21,457 nucleotides of DNA from positions 1 through 21,457 of the forward strand of contig CAOKFD010000049.1 in assembly GCA_948467645.1 (NCBI GenBank), written 5' to 3'. The position numbers and the translations under genes were made by a program. The notes below the pieces were generated by a model. That model saw nothing but the letters and a program-made list of their open reading frames with translations, was not told the origin of the DNA and did no database searches. Shown piece after piece: positions 15,169 to 21,457 of this stretch (positions are counted from its first letter, which is position 1; each line of letters opens with the position of its first letter). This DNA is from Fimadaptatus sp948467645 (GTDB lineage: Bacteria; Bacillota; Clostridia; Christensenellales; Aristaeellaceae).

Positions 15169-16221
15169 ATGAGCAAAAGCGTAATGGTAGGCAATGTGCA
15201 GATAGGCGGCGGCGCGCCGGTCGTGATACAGTCGATGACCAACACCGACTCGCGCAACGGCGATGCGACGCTTAAACAGATCATACGGCTGCACGAGGCG
15301 GGCTGCCAGATTGCGCGGCTGGCGGTACACGACGAGGCGTGCGTGCGCACGGTGAGGTATCTGGTGGACAATAGCCCGATACCGCTGGTCGCGGACATAC
15401 ACTTCGATTACCGGCTGGCGATAGGCGCGATAGAAAACGGCATAGCCAAGGTGCGCATAAACCCGGGCAACATCGGATCGCAGGAAAACGTGAAGAAGCT
15501 GGCCGACTGCCTCAAAATGCACCATGTGCCGGTTCGCATAGGCGTAAACTCCGGCTCGATAGAGCGAGATATAAGGCAGAAATACGGCTCCAGCGCGCAG
15601 GGCATGGTCGAAAGCGCGCTAAAGCACGCGTCGTATCTGGAGCGCGAGGGCTTTGACGACATAGTGCTGTCGATGAAGTCGTCCGACGTGCGCACGACTG
15701 TTGAGAGCTATCGACTGGCGAATAAGCTGTGCGACTACCCGCTGCATGTAGGCGTAACCGAGGCGGGTCTGCCCGAGGACGGCATGGTAAAGTCCGCGAT
15801 AGGCATAGGCTCACTGCTGCTGGACGGCATAGGCGACACGATACGCGTATCGCTGACCGCCGACCCGGTGGAGGAGATCTACGCCGCAAAGAAGATACTG
15901 CGCGCCACGGGCGATCTGGTGGATTCGGTCGAGGTAATCTCCTGCCCCACCTGTGGCCGCACGCGCATAGATGTGGCGGGCATAGCCAAGCGCGTATACG
16001 ACGCGACGCGCGGCATACATAAGCCGCTCAAGGTCGCGGTAATGGGCTGCGTGGTAAACGGCCCGGGTGAAGCGCGCAGCGCCGATATAGGAATAGCGGG
16101 CGGCGCAGGTTGCGGCGCGCTGTTCAGGAAGGGCGAACAGCCGGTAAAGGTCGAGGGCGATCTGGCACAGATACTGCTTGACGCAATCGACGAAGAACTG
16201 AAGCGCGGAGGCGATCAGTAA
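15169..16221 (+). CDS. ispG: 4-hydroxy-3-methylbut-2-en-1-yl diphosphate synthase (GcpE)
   Basis: IspG is the iron-sulphur enzyme that turns MEcPP into HMBPP in the MEP pathway. The 350 residues include the substrate-binding N-terminal barrel (VVIQSMTNTDSRNGDATLKQ) and the C-terminal cluster domain. Cluster ligands are C259 and C262 in SCPTCGR, C294 in MGCVVNGPGE and E301. Each is exactly 11 residues below the E. coli ligands C270, C273, C305 and E312. I chose the ATG at 15169, 10 bp after GGGGAGG. The open frame from 15088 runs through the hairpin upstream. The stop overlaps the start of the next gene (TAATG). Confidence 0.97.
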   Translation: MSKSVMVGNVQIGGGAPVVIQSMTNTDSRNGDATLKQIIRLHEAGCQIARLAVHDEACVRTVRYLVDNSPIPLVADIHFDYRLAIGAIENGIAKVRINPGNIGSQENVKKLADCLKMHHVPVRIGVNSGSIERDIRQKYGSSAQGMVESALKHASYLEREGFDDIVLSMKSSDVRTTVESYRLANKLCDYPLHVGVTEAGLPEDGMVKSAIGIGSLLLDGIGDTIRVSLTADPVEEIYAAKKILRATGDLVDSVEVISCPTCGRTRIDVAGIAKRVYDATRGIHKPLKVAVMGCVVNGPGEARSADIGIAGGAGCGALFRKGEQPVKVEGDLAQILLDAIDEELKRGGDQ

Positions 16222-16874
16222 TGGACTTTCGCAGAGCCGAAGCCCCCGACTGCCCGGAGCTGGCGGCGCTGATGAGCGATGCGCTAAGCGGCTATCCGAT
16301 ATATACCGCGGCGCAGGAATACCTGAAGCCGGGCGTGGATTCGCGCGAGATGCTGATGTCGATCAACCGGACACTGTGTAATTTCTTTATGAGGTATAAC
16401 AAGGCGTGCTTCATAGCCCTTGACGAAGGCAATATCGCGGGCGAAATAATGCTGGAAGCGCCGGGCGAGGCCGAGTTTAACAAGCGCACGGCCACGCTGT
16501 GCGGTGGGCTGGACACGCTGAAGTTCATGAAGGTAAAGGCCGCGCGGGAATGTACGCCGATACTGATAACGCCCGATGTGTCAAAGAACATGCGCGGGCC
16601 GGAGGACTTATATATACTGAATATAGCCGTGCACGAATTGTGGCGCGGGCAGGGCTTGGCGCGCAGGCTGGTATTCGACTGCGCCGTGCCGTATGCGCGC
16701 AAGAAGGGCTGCAAGCGGCTGACGCTGGTGGTAAATACCGAAAAGCACGCGGCCATGTTCCGGCATATGGGGTTTGAATTGCTGGATAGGCATGACGTGG
16801 ACTTTGCGGGTAAGCGCATACCTTACTATTCGATGGCGATGAAAATCGATAATCCCAATGAGAAGCAGGTCTAA
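16221..16874 (+). CDS. GNAT family N-acetyltransferase after ispG
   Basis: This 217-residue protein has a GNAT fold. The clearest part is YILNIAVHELWRGQGLARRLV at about residues 130-150 with the acetyl-CoA loop RGQGLA, followed by LTLVVNTEKHAAMFRHMGFE. The N-terminal half, with the opening FRRAEAPDCPELAALMSDAL, fits the usual first strand and helix. The middle (about residues 75-110) is an insertion compared with minimal GNATs. The substrate is unknown. The ATG overlaps the ispG stop by one base (TAATG), so expression is probably coupled. It shares no close sequence with the GNAT gene upstream of polC beyond the family motif. Confidence 0.85.
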   Translation: MDFRRAEAPDCPELAALMSDALSGYPIYTAAQEYLKPGVDSREMLMSINRTLCNFFMRYNKACFIALDEGNIAGEIMLEAPGEAEFNKRTATLCGGLDTLKFMKVKAARECTPILITPDVSKNMRGPEDLYILNIAVHELWRGQGLARRLVFDCAVPYARKKGCKRLTLVVNTEKHAAMFRHMGFELLDRHDVDFAGKRIPYYSMAMKIDNPNEKQV

Positions 16875-16878
16875 AAAT

Positions 16879-17415
16879 ATGCCGATAACCGTATACCACG
16901 CGATAACCGGCCGCCCGATGAGCGAGGGACAGACGATAATCATGGGCGGCGATAACGTAAACGGCGTGTGCGAGCGCGTCAGATGCTTTGAGCAAATTGA
17001 ACGCGGCGAACAGGTAAGTGGCGCAATTGCCGAACTGATACGCGCCGATATGGACAGGTGGAAGAAGGTAGCGCGGCGCGAGCAGGCGTTGGAGCGCGTG
17101 CGCAGAGCCGAGTTTCCGCAATACCCGTCGCGCATGGCGTGCCTGTACGCATCGCGCACGAAGGAAGAAGCGATTACGTGGGCGAGGTTCTTTATGGAGT
17201 CGGGGCGCGACGTGTACGCGGTGGCGCGGCTGACGGTAAGCGGGCGCGTGTTCACGGGCGACGCATGCAACTGCTTCGACGGCAGTGGCGACGCGGCGGC
17301 GGACGACGAGCGGGCGCGCAGATACTGGCGCGTGGAGAGGACGGAACGGCCGGTGTTTGAGACGCTTATCGACGGCGAGATTGTTGTTAGTGAGATTGTG
17401 GAAAGCTATAAGTAG
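16879..17415 (+). CDS. DUF2441 family protein
   Basis: The 178-residue product matches my memory of the DUF2441 family in three places. The start ITVYHAITGRPMSEGQTI corresponds to a typical opening of YYH followed by a GQxI segment. The middle FPQYPSRMACLYASRTKEEA corresponds to the family's YPSRxxCLYxT motif. The end has RVFTGDA, then a YWR segment and a final beta pair (IDGEIVVSEIVESYK). The fold has been suggested to relate to ADP-ribosyltransferases, which I cannot test here; function is unknown. I prefer the ATG at 16879, 4 bp after the GNAT stop with AGCAGG upstream. An ATG at 16858 would add seven basic residues and overlap that gene. It is last before a terminator. Confidence 0.82.
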   Translation: MPITVYHAITGRPMSEGQTIIMGGDNVNGVCERVRCFEQIERGEQVSGAIAELIRADMDRWKKVARREQALERVRRAEFPQYPSRMACLYASRTKEEAITWARFFMESGRDVYAVARLTVSGRVFTGDACNCFDGSGDAAADDERARRYWRVERTERPVFETLIDGEIVVSEIVESYK

Positions 17416-17431
17416 AGTTAATTGGATTTAG

Positions 17432-17470
17432 CCGCGCTTCTTGTCGTTTGGGACGAGGGGCGCGGTTTTG
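17432..17470 (+). terminator. Intrinsic terminator after the DUF2441 gene
   Basis: A stem of about 14 bp with some G-T pairs (CCGCGCTTCTTGTC with GACGAGGGGCGCGG; loop GTTTGG) is followed by TTTTG. It lies 16 bp after the DUF2441 stop and probably ends the frr-to-DUF2441 transcription unit. Confidence 0.78.
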
Positions 17471-17531
17471 CTTGTTTGTTGTGGCATTGCTTTCTAAGCG
17501 TGAGAGAAGCGGACAGGCTCAGCGGGAAGGT

Positions 17532-17611
17532 AGCCCAGCCAGCGCACCGAGTCAAGGACAAGCGGCTTCGCCGTGCCTTCGGCATCCTTGACACGGCGCG
17601 CTGGCTGGGCT
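17532..17611. repeat. Large inverted repeat with two internal mini-hairpins
   Basis: Two 27-base arms (17532-17558 and 17585-17611) are complementary at 25 positions. The 26-base centre holds two small hairpins, CGGC-TTC-GCCG and TGCC-TTC-GGCA. Folded, it would form a long stem ending in a three-way junction. CTTT follows on the plus strand. It could be a dispersed palindromic element or a structured RNA. Confidence 0.8.
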
Positions 17612-17623
17612 TTATGACAATTA

Positions 17624-17643
17624 AGGGGTTGTTGCCAACCCCT
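17624..17643. repeat. 8-bp inverted repeat (AGGGGTTG / CAACCCCT)
   Basis: A perfect 8-bp stem has the loop TTGC and lies 12 bp after the large inverted repeat. A further overlapping CCTGT/ACAGG pair follows at 17641-17653, so alternative pairings are possible. Confidence 0.55.
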
Positions 17644-17782
17644 GTCGAACAGGGTTGACCCTGCGGAGTTTGGGTGGACGGCGAAACGTTGGCGGTCAAC
17701 GAAGCTTTGCCGCGATTGTTGTTATACTGCTCTCTGAGCGTGGAAAATGCTCATACAGAACCGCGAGGACTGATTATTGCTT

Positions 17783-17813
17783 CCGCGCCCACTTTAATTT
17801 ATGGTGGGCGCGG
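17783..17813. repeat. 10-bp inverted repeat with AT-rich loop
   Basis: CCGCGCCCAC pairs perfectly with GTGGGCGCGG around an 11-base AT-rich loop. No T-run follows. It is part of the hairpin-rich island. Confidence 0.6.
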
Positions 17814-17864
17814 CATGGATGGCCGCGAATACATCTTGTTTCGCGTCTGGATAGCCGGTTTTCG

Positions 17865-17889
17865 CGCCCGCCATACTTTCCGGCGGGCG
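17865..17889. repeat. 8-bp inverted repeat (CGCCCGCC / GGCGGGCG)
   Basis: A perfect 8-bp stem with a 9-base loop. No T-run follows on either side. It is part of the hairpin-rich island. Confidence 0.5.
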
Positions 17890-18164
17890 TGAACCTCACC
17901 GCCGAGCCTGCAATTGAGCCGCCGAGGGGTGGCGAACATGGCGCGGGCGCAAAGTGGCTGAACAGGAAAACTCCATTCGCGGAATCCCGAAACTAAGTAA
18001 GATTATAGCATGCGTGAGCCGCAAACAAGGCCAGCGCAAACGCCGCTGGCTCTGGGCGAAACAAGCATCGCAAGAACGCATGGCAGCTTCCCGTATATAG
18101 CCTATCCTAAAACGCCTGAACTAAGTAAGCCATACGGGAGAACAGCCCAATCGACTTTTCTTTG

Positions 18165-18194
18165 GTTCTTTCTTTTCTTCCGAAAAGAAAGAAC
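18165..18194. repeat. Palindromic repeat, left copy
   Basis: The 13-bp arms GTTCTTTCTTTTC and GAAAAGAAAGAAC surround the loop TTCC. TTTG precedes the left arm. Both arms are identical to those at 21425-21454, where the adjoining bases (CCAA) are on the opposite side. The two copies are therefore inverted relative to each other and flank the GH2 gene and its promoter. Confidence 0.85.
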
Positions 18195-18221
18195 GCGTCC
18201 CCCCAAACAATAAAGAACGCA

Positions 18222-18250
18222 TTGCCAAATAAGCCCCTTAAGTGTACAAT
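18222..18250 (+). promoter_or_regulatory. Sigma-A promoter for the GH2 gene
   Basis: TTGCCA (18222-18227) and TACAAT (18245-18250) have a 17-bp spacer, with the same two hexamers and spacing as the frr promoter. Transcription would start near 18257, about 30 nt before the gene. No operator-like repeat was seen over the promoter. Confidence 0.7.
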
Positions 18251-18288
18251 AATAGTAGAAAAAAAACCGTTGAAGGGAGCGAAGAAAT

Positions 18289-21200
18289 GTGCTGAATAAT
18301 CGAGCCGATTTTCATACCCGCCGTGAGTTTGAGGATCCGACCGTGCTTTCGGTGAACCGCGTGGACGCGCATACGCGCTGGGGAGCGTTTGAGTCGGATG
18401 CGGACGCGGCGACCGGGCGCGTGGGGAGCAGTAGGTTCATGCTTGACCTGAGCGGTACTTATCGGTTCAGGCTGTATTCAAGGCCCGCTGATGTGGATGA
18501 CTTTTATAGAGTGGACTATGACGACAGCGCGTTTTGCGATATACCCGTGCCCTCCAACTGGGAAGTCGAGGGGCATGGCGAACCCATCTATACTAACGTC
18601 GTATATCCATTTAAGCCCGGCGACGGCAGCGCGCTGATTAAGGCAAACGCCGATAAACCGCCTGTGCCTAACCCGCCCTTCATACCCGAAAATAACCCAA
18701 CCGGCTGCTATCGCAGGTGGTTCACATTGCCCGACGAGTACGTCGGCCGCCGCGCTATACTCCGATTTGAGGGCGTGGAGACCGCCTATTACCTATGGGT
18801 AAACGGAAGTCCCGTGGGCTATTCGCAGGATAGTAAACTCCCGTCCGAGTTCGACGTAACCGACTTCATAAAGCCCGGCAAAAACCTCATAGCGCTGGAG
18901 GTAGTGCGATTTGCCGATACCACCTATCTGGAAGATCAGGACTATTGGTACCTGAGCGGCATCTACCGCGGCGTGTGGCTCATCTCCAAGCCCGCACACC
19001 ACATATTCGATATAAACGCGCAGGTGCATTACAGTCCCGACTTCGGCAATGGCGATATCCGCTGCGACGTGCGCGTCAGCCGCGTGACCGGCTATGCCGA
19101 TTGCAAGGTGCGCGCACGCCTGTATGACGCGGCGGGCGCACTGATGGCCGAGGGCATATCCCCCGTGGCCGCGCGCGCCGAGTACCGCAATGACCGCGTG
19201 CCCTCCGCCGCGACCGCGCGCATAAATATGCACCTAAGCAGCGTCGCGGCATGGTCGCCCGAATCGCCCGCGCTGTATACCTTAACCGCGACCCTTATCG
19301 CCCCTGACGGCAATGAATGCGATTTTGAGGGCGTTAAGGTGGGCTTCAAGGACATACGCATTCAGGGCGGCGTGCTGTATATGAACGGCAAGCGCCTGGT
19401 ACTGTACGGCGTAAACAGGCATGAGCACTGCCTTGAGCATGGCCGCGCTGTGCCCGAGGAGCACCTGAAAAAAGAACTGCGCGAGATGAAGCGCATGAAC
19501 ATAAACGCAATACGCACTTGCCACTATCCCGACAGCCCGCGCTTTTACGAGCTGTGCGACGAGATGGGGCTACTCGTGATTTGCGAATGTGATATTGAGA
19601 CGCACGGCGTGGCGGGGCAGCTCTCGCACGACCCGGCGTATGCGCCATTCTATGTCGAGCGCGCCATGCGCATGGTGCTTAACTACAAAAACCATGCCTG
19701 CATCTATTCGTGGTCGCTGGGCAACGAGAGCGGCTGCGGCCCCAACCATGCCGCGATGTATGGCTTCATAAAGGAATACGACAAGACCCGCATCTGCCAG
19801 TACGAGGCCGGAAATCCCGAGAAGAATCAAAGCGACATCCGCGGCAACATGTACGCGCAATACAGCGACATACTCAAAATGCTGGCCGACACGCGCGACG
19901 ACCGCCCGATCATACTGGTGGAGTACCTGTACCAGATACGCTCGAGCGGCGGCGGCCTTGAGCGCTTCATGGAGCTATGCGACAAGTACGAGCGCTTCCA
20001 GGGCGGCTTCGTGTGGGACTGGCAGGACAAGGGGCTGCTGGGCCGTCTGCCCGACGGTACGACCTTCCCGGCGTACGGCGGCGACTTTGGCGAAAGTGTT
20101 GTGGAGAGCAACGTCGGCACCGGCGCGCCGCCTTTCATGACCAACAACGGCATAGTATGCTCAGACCTCACGTGGAAGCCGGTCGCATACGAGGTCAAGC
20201 AGGCCTATGCGCCCATCTGGATACGCAAGCCCGAGCGCCTGTCGGGCTGGTCGATCGAGATACCCGAGGATGAATTTGAGGTGGTCAACCGTTGTCAGGT
20301 GCGTTCGACCGGCGCATTCAGCGCGGCCGCGTACCTGCGCGAGAACGGGCGTATCATCGCCAAGCAGCCCTTCCCACTGCCCGACCTCAAGCCGCTTGAG
20401 CGCGCGAATGTGCGCTTTTCGATGCCGCACGAGCGCCGCGCGGGCTGTGAATATTCGCTGGAGTTAAGCGTAACGGAGCGTTCAACCGGCTATGAAGCCG
20501 CGCGCTGGCACTTCGACCTATCGGCGGGCGAGGCAGTAATGCAGCCCAACCGTCACCCGGGCGCGCCGCTGACCGTCGAGGAATCCGACGAGACCTGCCT
20601 TATCAAGGGAGACGGCTTCGACATGGAGCTGAATACGCGCACCGGCGAGCTGATTGCGCTGCGCAAAAACGGTGATGTATATTTAAGCGGCGGTCTGCCG
20701 TGCTTCGACCGGCCCTACACGGGGCTTGACGCGGACGAGGGCTGGGGCTGGTACAACGTCTATCTGAAATTACGCGCGGCGAAGCTGCATCTAACTGCGC
20801 TGAATATTTATCCAAGTGCGCGTGCGGTAACTGTGGAAATAGAATATGCGTTAAAGGGCGTATCGGCGAGCGAAACGCGCGTGCGCTACACAGTCTATCC
20901 TGACGGCGAGATTCGCGTTGACTTCAGCGCGCACATAGACCGTTCAGTAGGCGGCGTACCGCGCGCGGGGCTTGAGTTCACCGTCCCGGCGGGTTTCGAG
21001 CAGCTGGATTACTACGGCTACGGCCCGAACAGCAGCTACCCGGACATGAAGCTCTCCAGCGCCCCGGGCGAATACTCCTCGACAGTAGACGCGCAGCACT
21101 TCCCCTTCAACCCGCCGAGCGAATGCGGCGGTCACGAATCCACGCGCTGGCTGACGCTGACAAACGCCCAAACCCACATAAAAATAAGCGCCTCGAAGCC

Positions 21201-21411
21201 CTTCCACTTCGACGCGCACCACAGCACCATAAAAGACTACCAGCAAGCCCGCCACGACCACGCCCTCCCCCGCCGCCCAGAAACCACCCTCCACATAGAC
21301 GCGGCCCACGAAGGCACAGGCTCCAACATGGCCTGGTCCACCGCCATAGACGAGGCCAACTGGCTCTTCGGTGGGGATTTTGAACAGAGTTTCGTTATAG
21401 GGTTGAAGTGA
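18289..21411 (+). CDS. LacZ-type glycoside hydrolase family 2 (beta-galactosidase-like)
   Basis: The 1040 residues have the five-domain order of LacZ: a sugar-binding jelly roll (about 50-230, with LWVNGSPVGYSQDSKLPSEF), an Ig-like domain, a TIM barrel (about 360-640), a second Ig-like domain and a Bgal_small_N-type C-terminal domain (from about 765). Active-site matches to E. coli LacZ are H378 in GVNRHEH, E437 and H439 in IETHG, the acid/base E480 in LGNES and the nucleophile E545 in LVEY. FVWDWQD is also present. The loop after E545 reads EYLYQIRSSGGG where LacZ has EYAHAMGNS, so the galactose-contacting H540 is a Tyr (Y548). Substrate specificity is therefore uncertain. There is no signal peptide, so it is cytoplasmic. 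The start is GTG at 18289 after AAGGGAGC. Confidence 0.9.
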   Translation: MLNNRADFHTRREFEDPTVLSVNRVDAHTRWGAFESDADAATGRVGSSRFMLDLSGTYRFRLYSRPADVDDFYRVDYDDSAFCDIPVPSNWEVEGHGEPIYTNVVYPFKPGDGSALIKANADKPPVPNPPFIPENNPTGCYRRWFTLPDEYVGRRAILRFEGVETAYYLWVNGSPVGYSQDSKLPSEFDVTDFIKPGKNLIALEVVRFADTTYLEDQDYWYLSGIYRGVWLISKPAHHIFDINAQVHYSPDFGNGDIRCDVRVSRVTGYADCKVRARLYDAAGALMAEGISPVAARAEYRNDRVPSAATARINMHLSSVAAWSPESPALYTLTATLIAPDGNECDFEGVKVGFKDIRIQGGVLYMNGKRLVLYGVNRHEHCLEHGRAVPEEHLKKELREMKRMNINAIRTCHYPDSPRFYELCDEMGLLVICECDIETHGVAGQLSHDPAYAPFYVERAMRMVLNYKNHACIYSWSLGNESGCGPNHAAMYGFIKEYDKTRICQYEAGNPEKNQSDIRGNMYAQYSDILKMLADTRDDRPIILVEYLYQIRSSGGGLERFMELCDKYERFQGGFVWDWQDKGLLGRLPDGTTFPAYGGDFGESVVESNVGTGAPPFMTNNGIVCSDLTWKPVAYEVKQAYAPIWIRKPERLSGWSIEIPEDEFEVVNRCQVRSTGAFSAAAYLRENGRIIAKQPFPLPDLKPLERANVRFSMPHERRAGCEYSLELSVTERSTGYEAARWHFDLSAGEAVMQPNRHPGAPLTVEESDETCLIKGDGFDMELNTRTGELIALRKNGDVYLSGGLPCFDRPYTGLDADEGWGWYNVYLKLRAAKLHLTALNIYPSARAVTVEIEYALKGVSASETRVRYTVYPDGEIRVDFSAHIDRSVGGVPRAGLEFTVPAGFEQLDYYGYGPNSSYPDMKLSSAPGEYSSTVDAQHFPFNPPSECGGHESTRWLTLTNAQTHIKISASKPFHFDAHHSTIKDYQQARHDHALPRRPETTLHIDAAHEGTGSNMAWSTAIDEANWLFGGDFEQSFVIGLK

Positions 21412-21424
21412 CGGGGGGTTACGT

Positions 21425-21454
21425 GTTCTTTCTTTTCAGGAGAAAAGAAAGAAC
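21425..21454. repeat. Palindromic repeat, right copy
   Basis: The same 13-bp arms as at 18165-18194 surround the loop AGGA, followed by CCAA at the window edge. It starts 14 bp after the GH2 stop and may act as its terminator, though no T-run follows the stem on the plus strand. Confidence 0.85.
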
Positions 21455-21457
21455 CAA

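Larger units (their letters stand above)
17416..18288. other. Hairpin-dense intergenic island without a credible gene
   Basis: About 870 bp separate the DUF2441 and GH2 genes. Short open frames exist, but none has a good ribosome binding site, a recognisable family or a protein-like composition. The region holds many perfect or near-perfect inverted repeats: the terminator at 17432-17465, a large one at 17532-17611, and others at 17624-17643, 17783-17813, 17865-17889, 18030-18050, 18089-18139 and 18165-18194. The 11-mer AACTAAGTAAG occurs at 17991 and 18119. A short direct resemblance exists between about 17476-17506 and 17716-17746. It ends with the GH2 promoter. Confidence 0.7.

Noticed and set aside
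17422..17658. 78-codon plus-strand frame
   Set aside because: It begins 6 bp after the DUF2441 stop, runs through the terminator stem and the large inverted repeat, and has no recognisable domain.
17655..17996. 113-codon plus-strand frame in the intergenic island
   Set aside because: No ribosome binding site or family was recognised, it runs through several perfect inverted repeats, and its composition is not protein-like.
18010..18213. 67-codon plus-strand frame ending in a Phe-rich and Lys-rich stretch
   Set aside because: The end is a translation of the dispersed palindrome at 18165-18194, and no ribosome binding site is present.
17416..18288. tmRNA, RNase P RNA or tRNA in the island
   Set aside because: I looked for tRNA T-loop sequences, the tmRNA ends and the conserved RNase P RNA core and found none.
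18165..21454. Insertion sequence carrying the GH2 gene
   Set aside because: There is no transposase and no visible target-site duplication, and the second copy touches the window edge. Only the flanking palindromes are supported.

Overview
The window looks like a chromosomal segment of a GC-rich, Gram-positive-type bacterium, most likely an uncultured member of the Clostridia. The evidence is a PolC-type replicative polymerase, the rimP-nusA-ylxR-ylxQ-infB order with the Firmicutes-typical YlxR and YlxQ proteins, strong AGGAGG-type ribosome binding sites, sigma-A-like promoters and GC-rich codon use. No tRNA, rRNA, CRISPR array, transposase or phage gene was found.

Layout. (1) Positions 1-3121, minus strand: the transcription/translation operon rimP, nusA, ylxR, ylxQ, infB. 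It is tightly packed, with 4-bp overlaps at rimP/nusA and ylxR/ylxQ. infB leaves the window inside a 42-bp tandem repeat. (2) Positions 3122-4816: a non-coding divergent region with an extended -10 promoter and leader hairpin for rimP, then a plus-strand secreted WG-repeat protein. (3) Positions 4886-9740: a bidirectional terminator, then polC and a small GNAT acetyltransferase gene upstream of it, both on the minus strand. (4) Positions 9876-17470, plus strand: frr, a small coupled ORF, uppS, cdsA, dxr, rseP, ispG, a second GNAT gene and a DUF2441 gene, ending at an intrinsic terminator. (5) Positions 17416-18288: about 870 bp without a credible gene but dense in inverted repeats. (6) Positions 18222-21454: a promoter and a LacZ-type GH2 glycoside hydrolase, with the same palindrome on both sides in opposite orientation.

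How the genes work together. The block frr-uppS-cdsA-dxr-rseP-ispG combines ribosome recycling (Frr), MEP-pathway isoprenoid synthesis (Dxr, IspG), the undecaprenyl lipid carrier for the cell wall (UppS), phospholipid precursor synthesis (CdsA) and intramembrane proteolysis (RseP). In many Firmicutes this block is followed, on the same strand, by proS, polC, rimP, nusA, ylxR, ylxQ and infB. Here the second half lies on the opposite strand, next to frr instead of ispG. This implies a rearrangement relative to the common order. proS, pyrH, tsf and rpsB are not in the window.

No new defence or mobile system is evident. The points most worth a second look are the IF-2 repeat whose units differ only by synonymous changes, the hairpin-rich island, the palindromes flanking the GH2 gene, the atypical nucleophile loop of that enzyme, and hairpins at several junctions of the isoprenoid operon.
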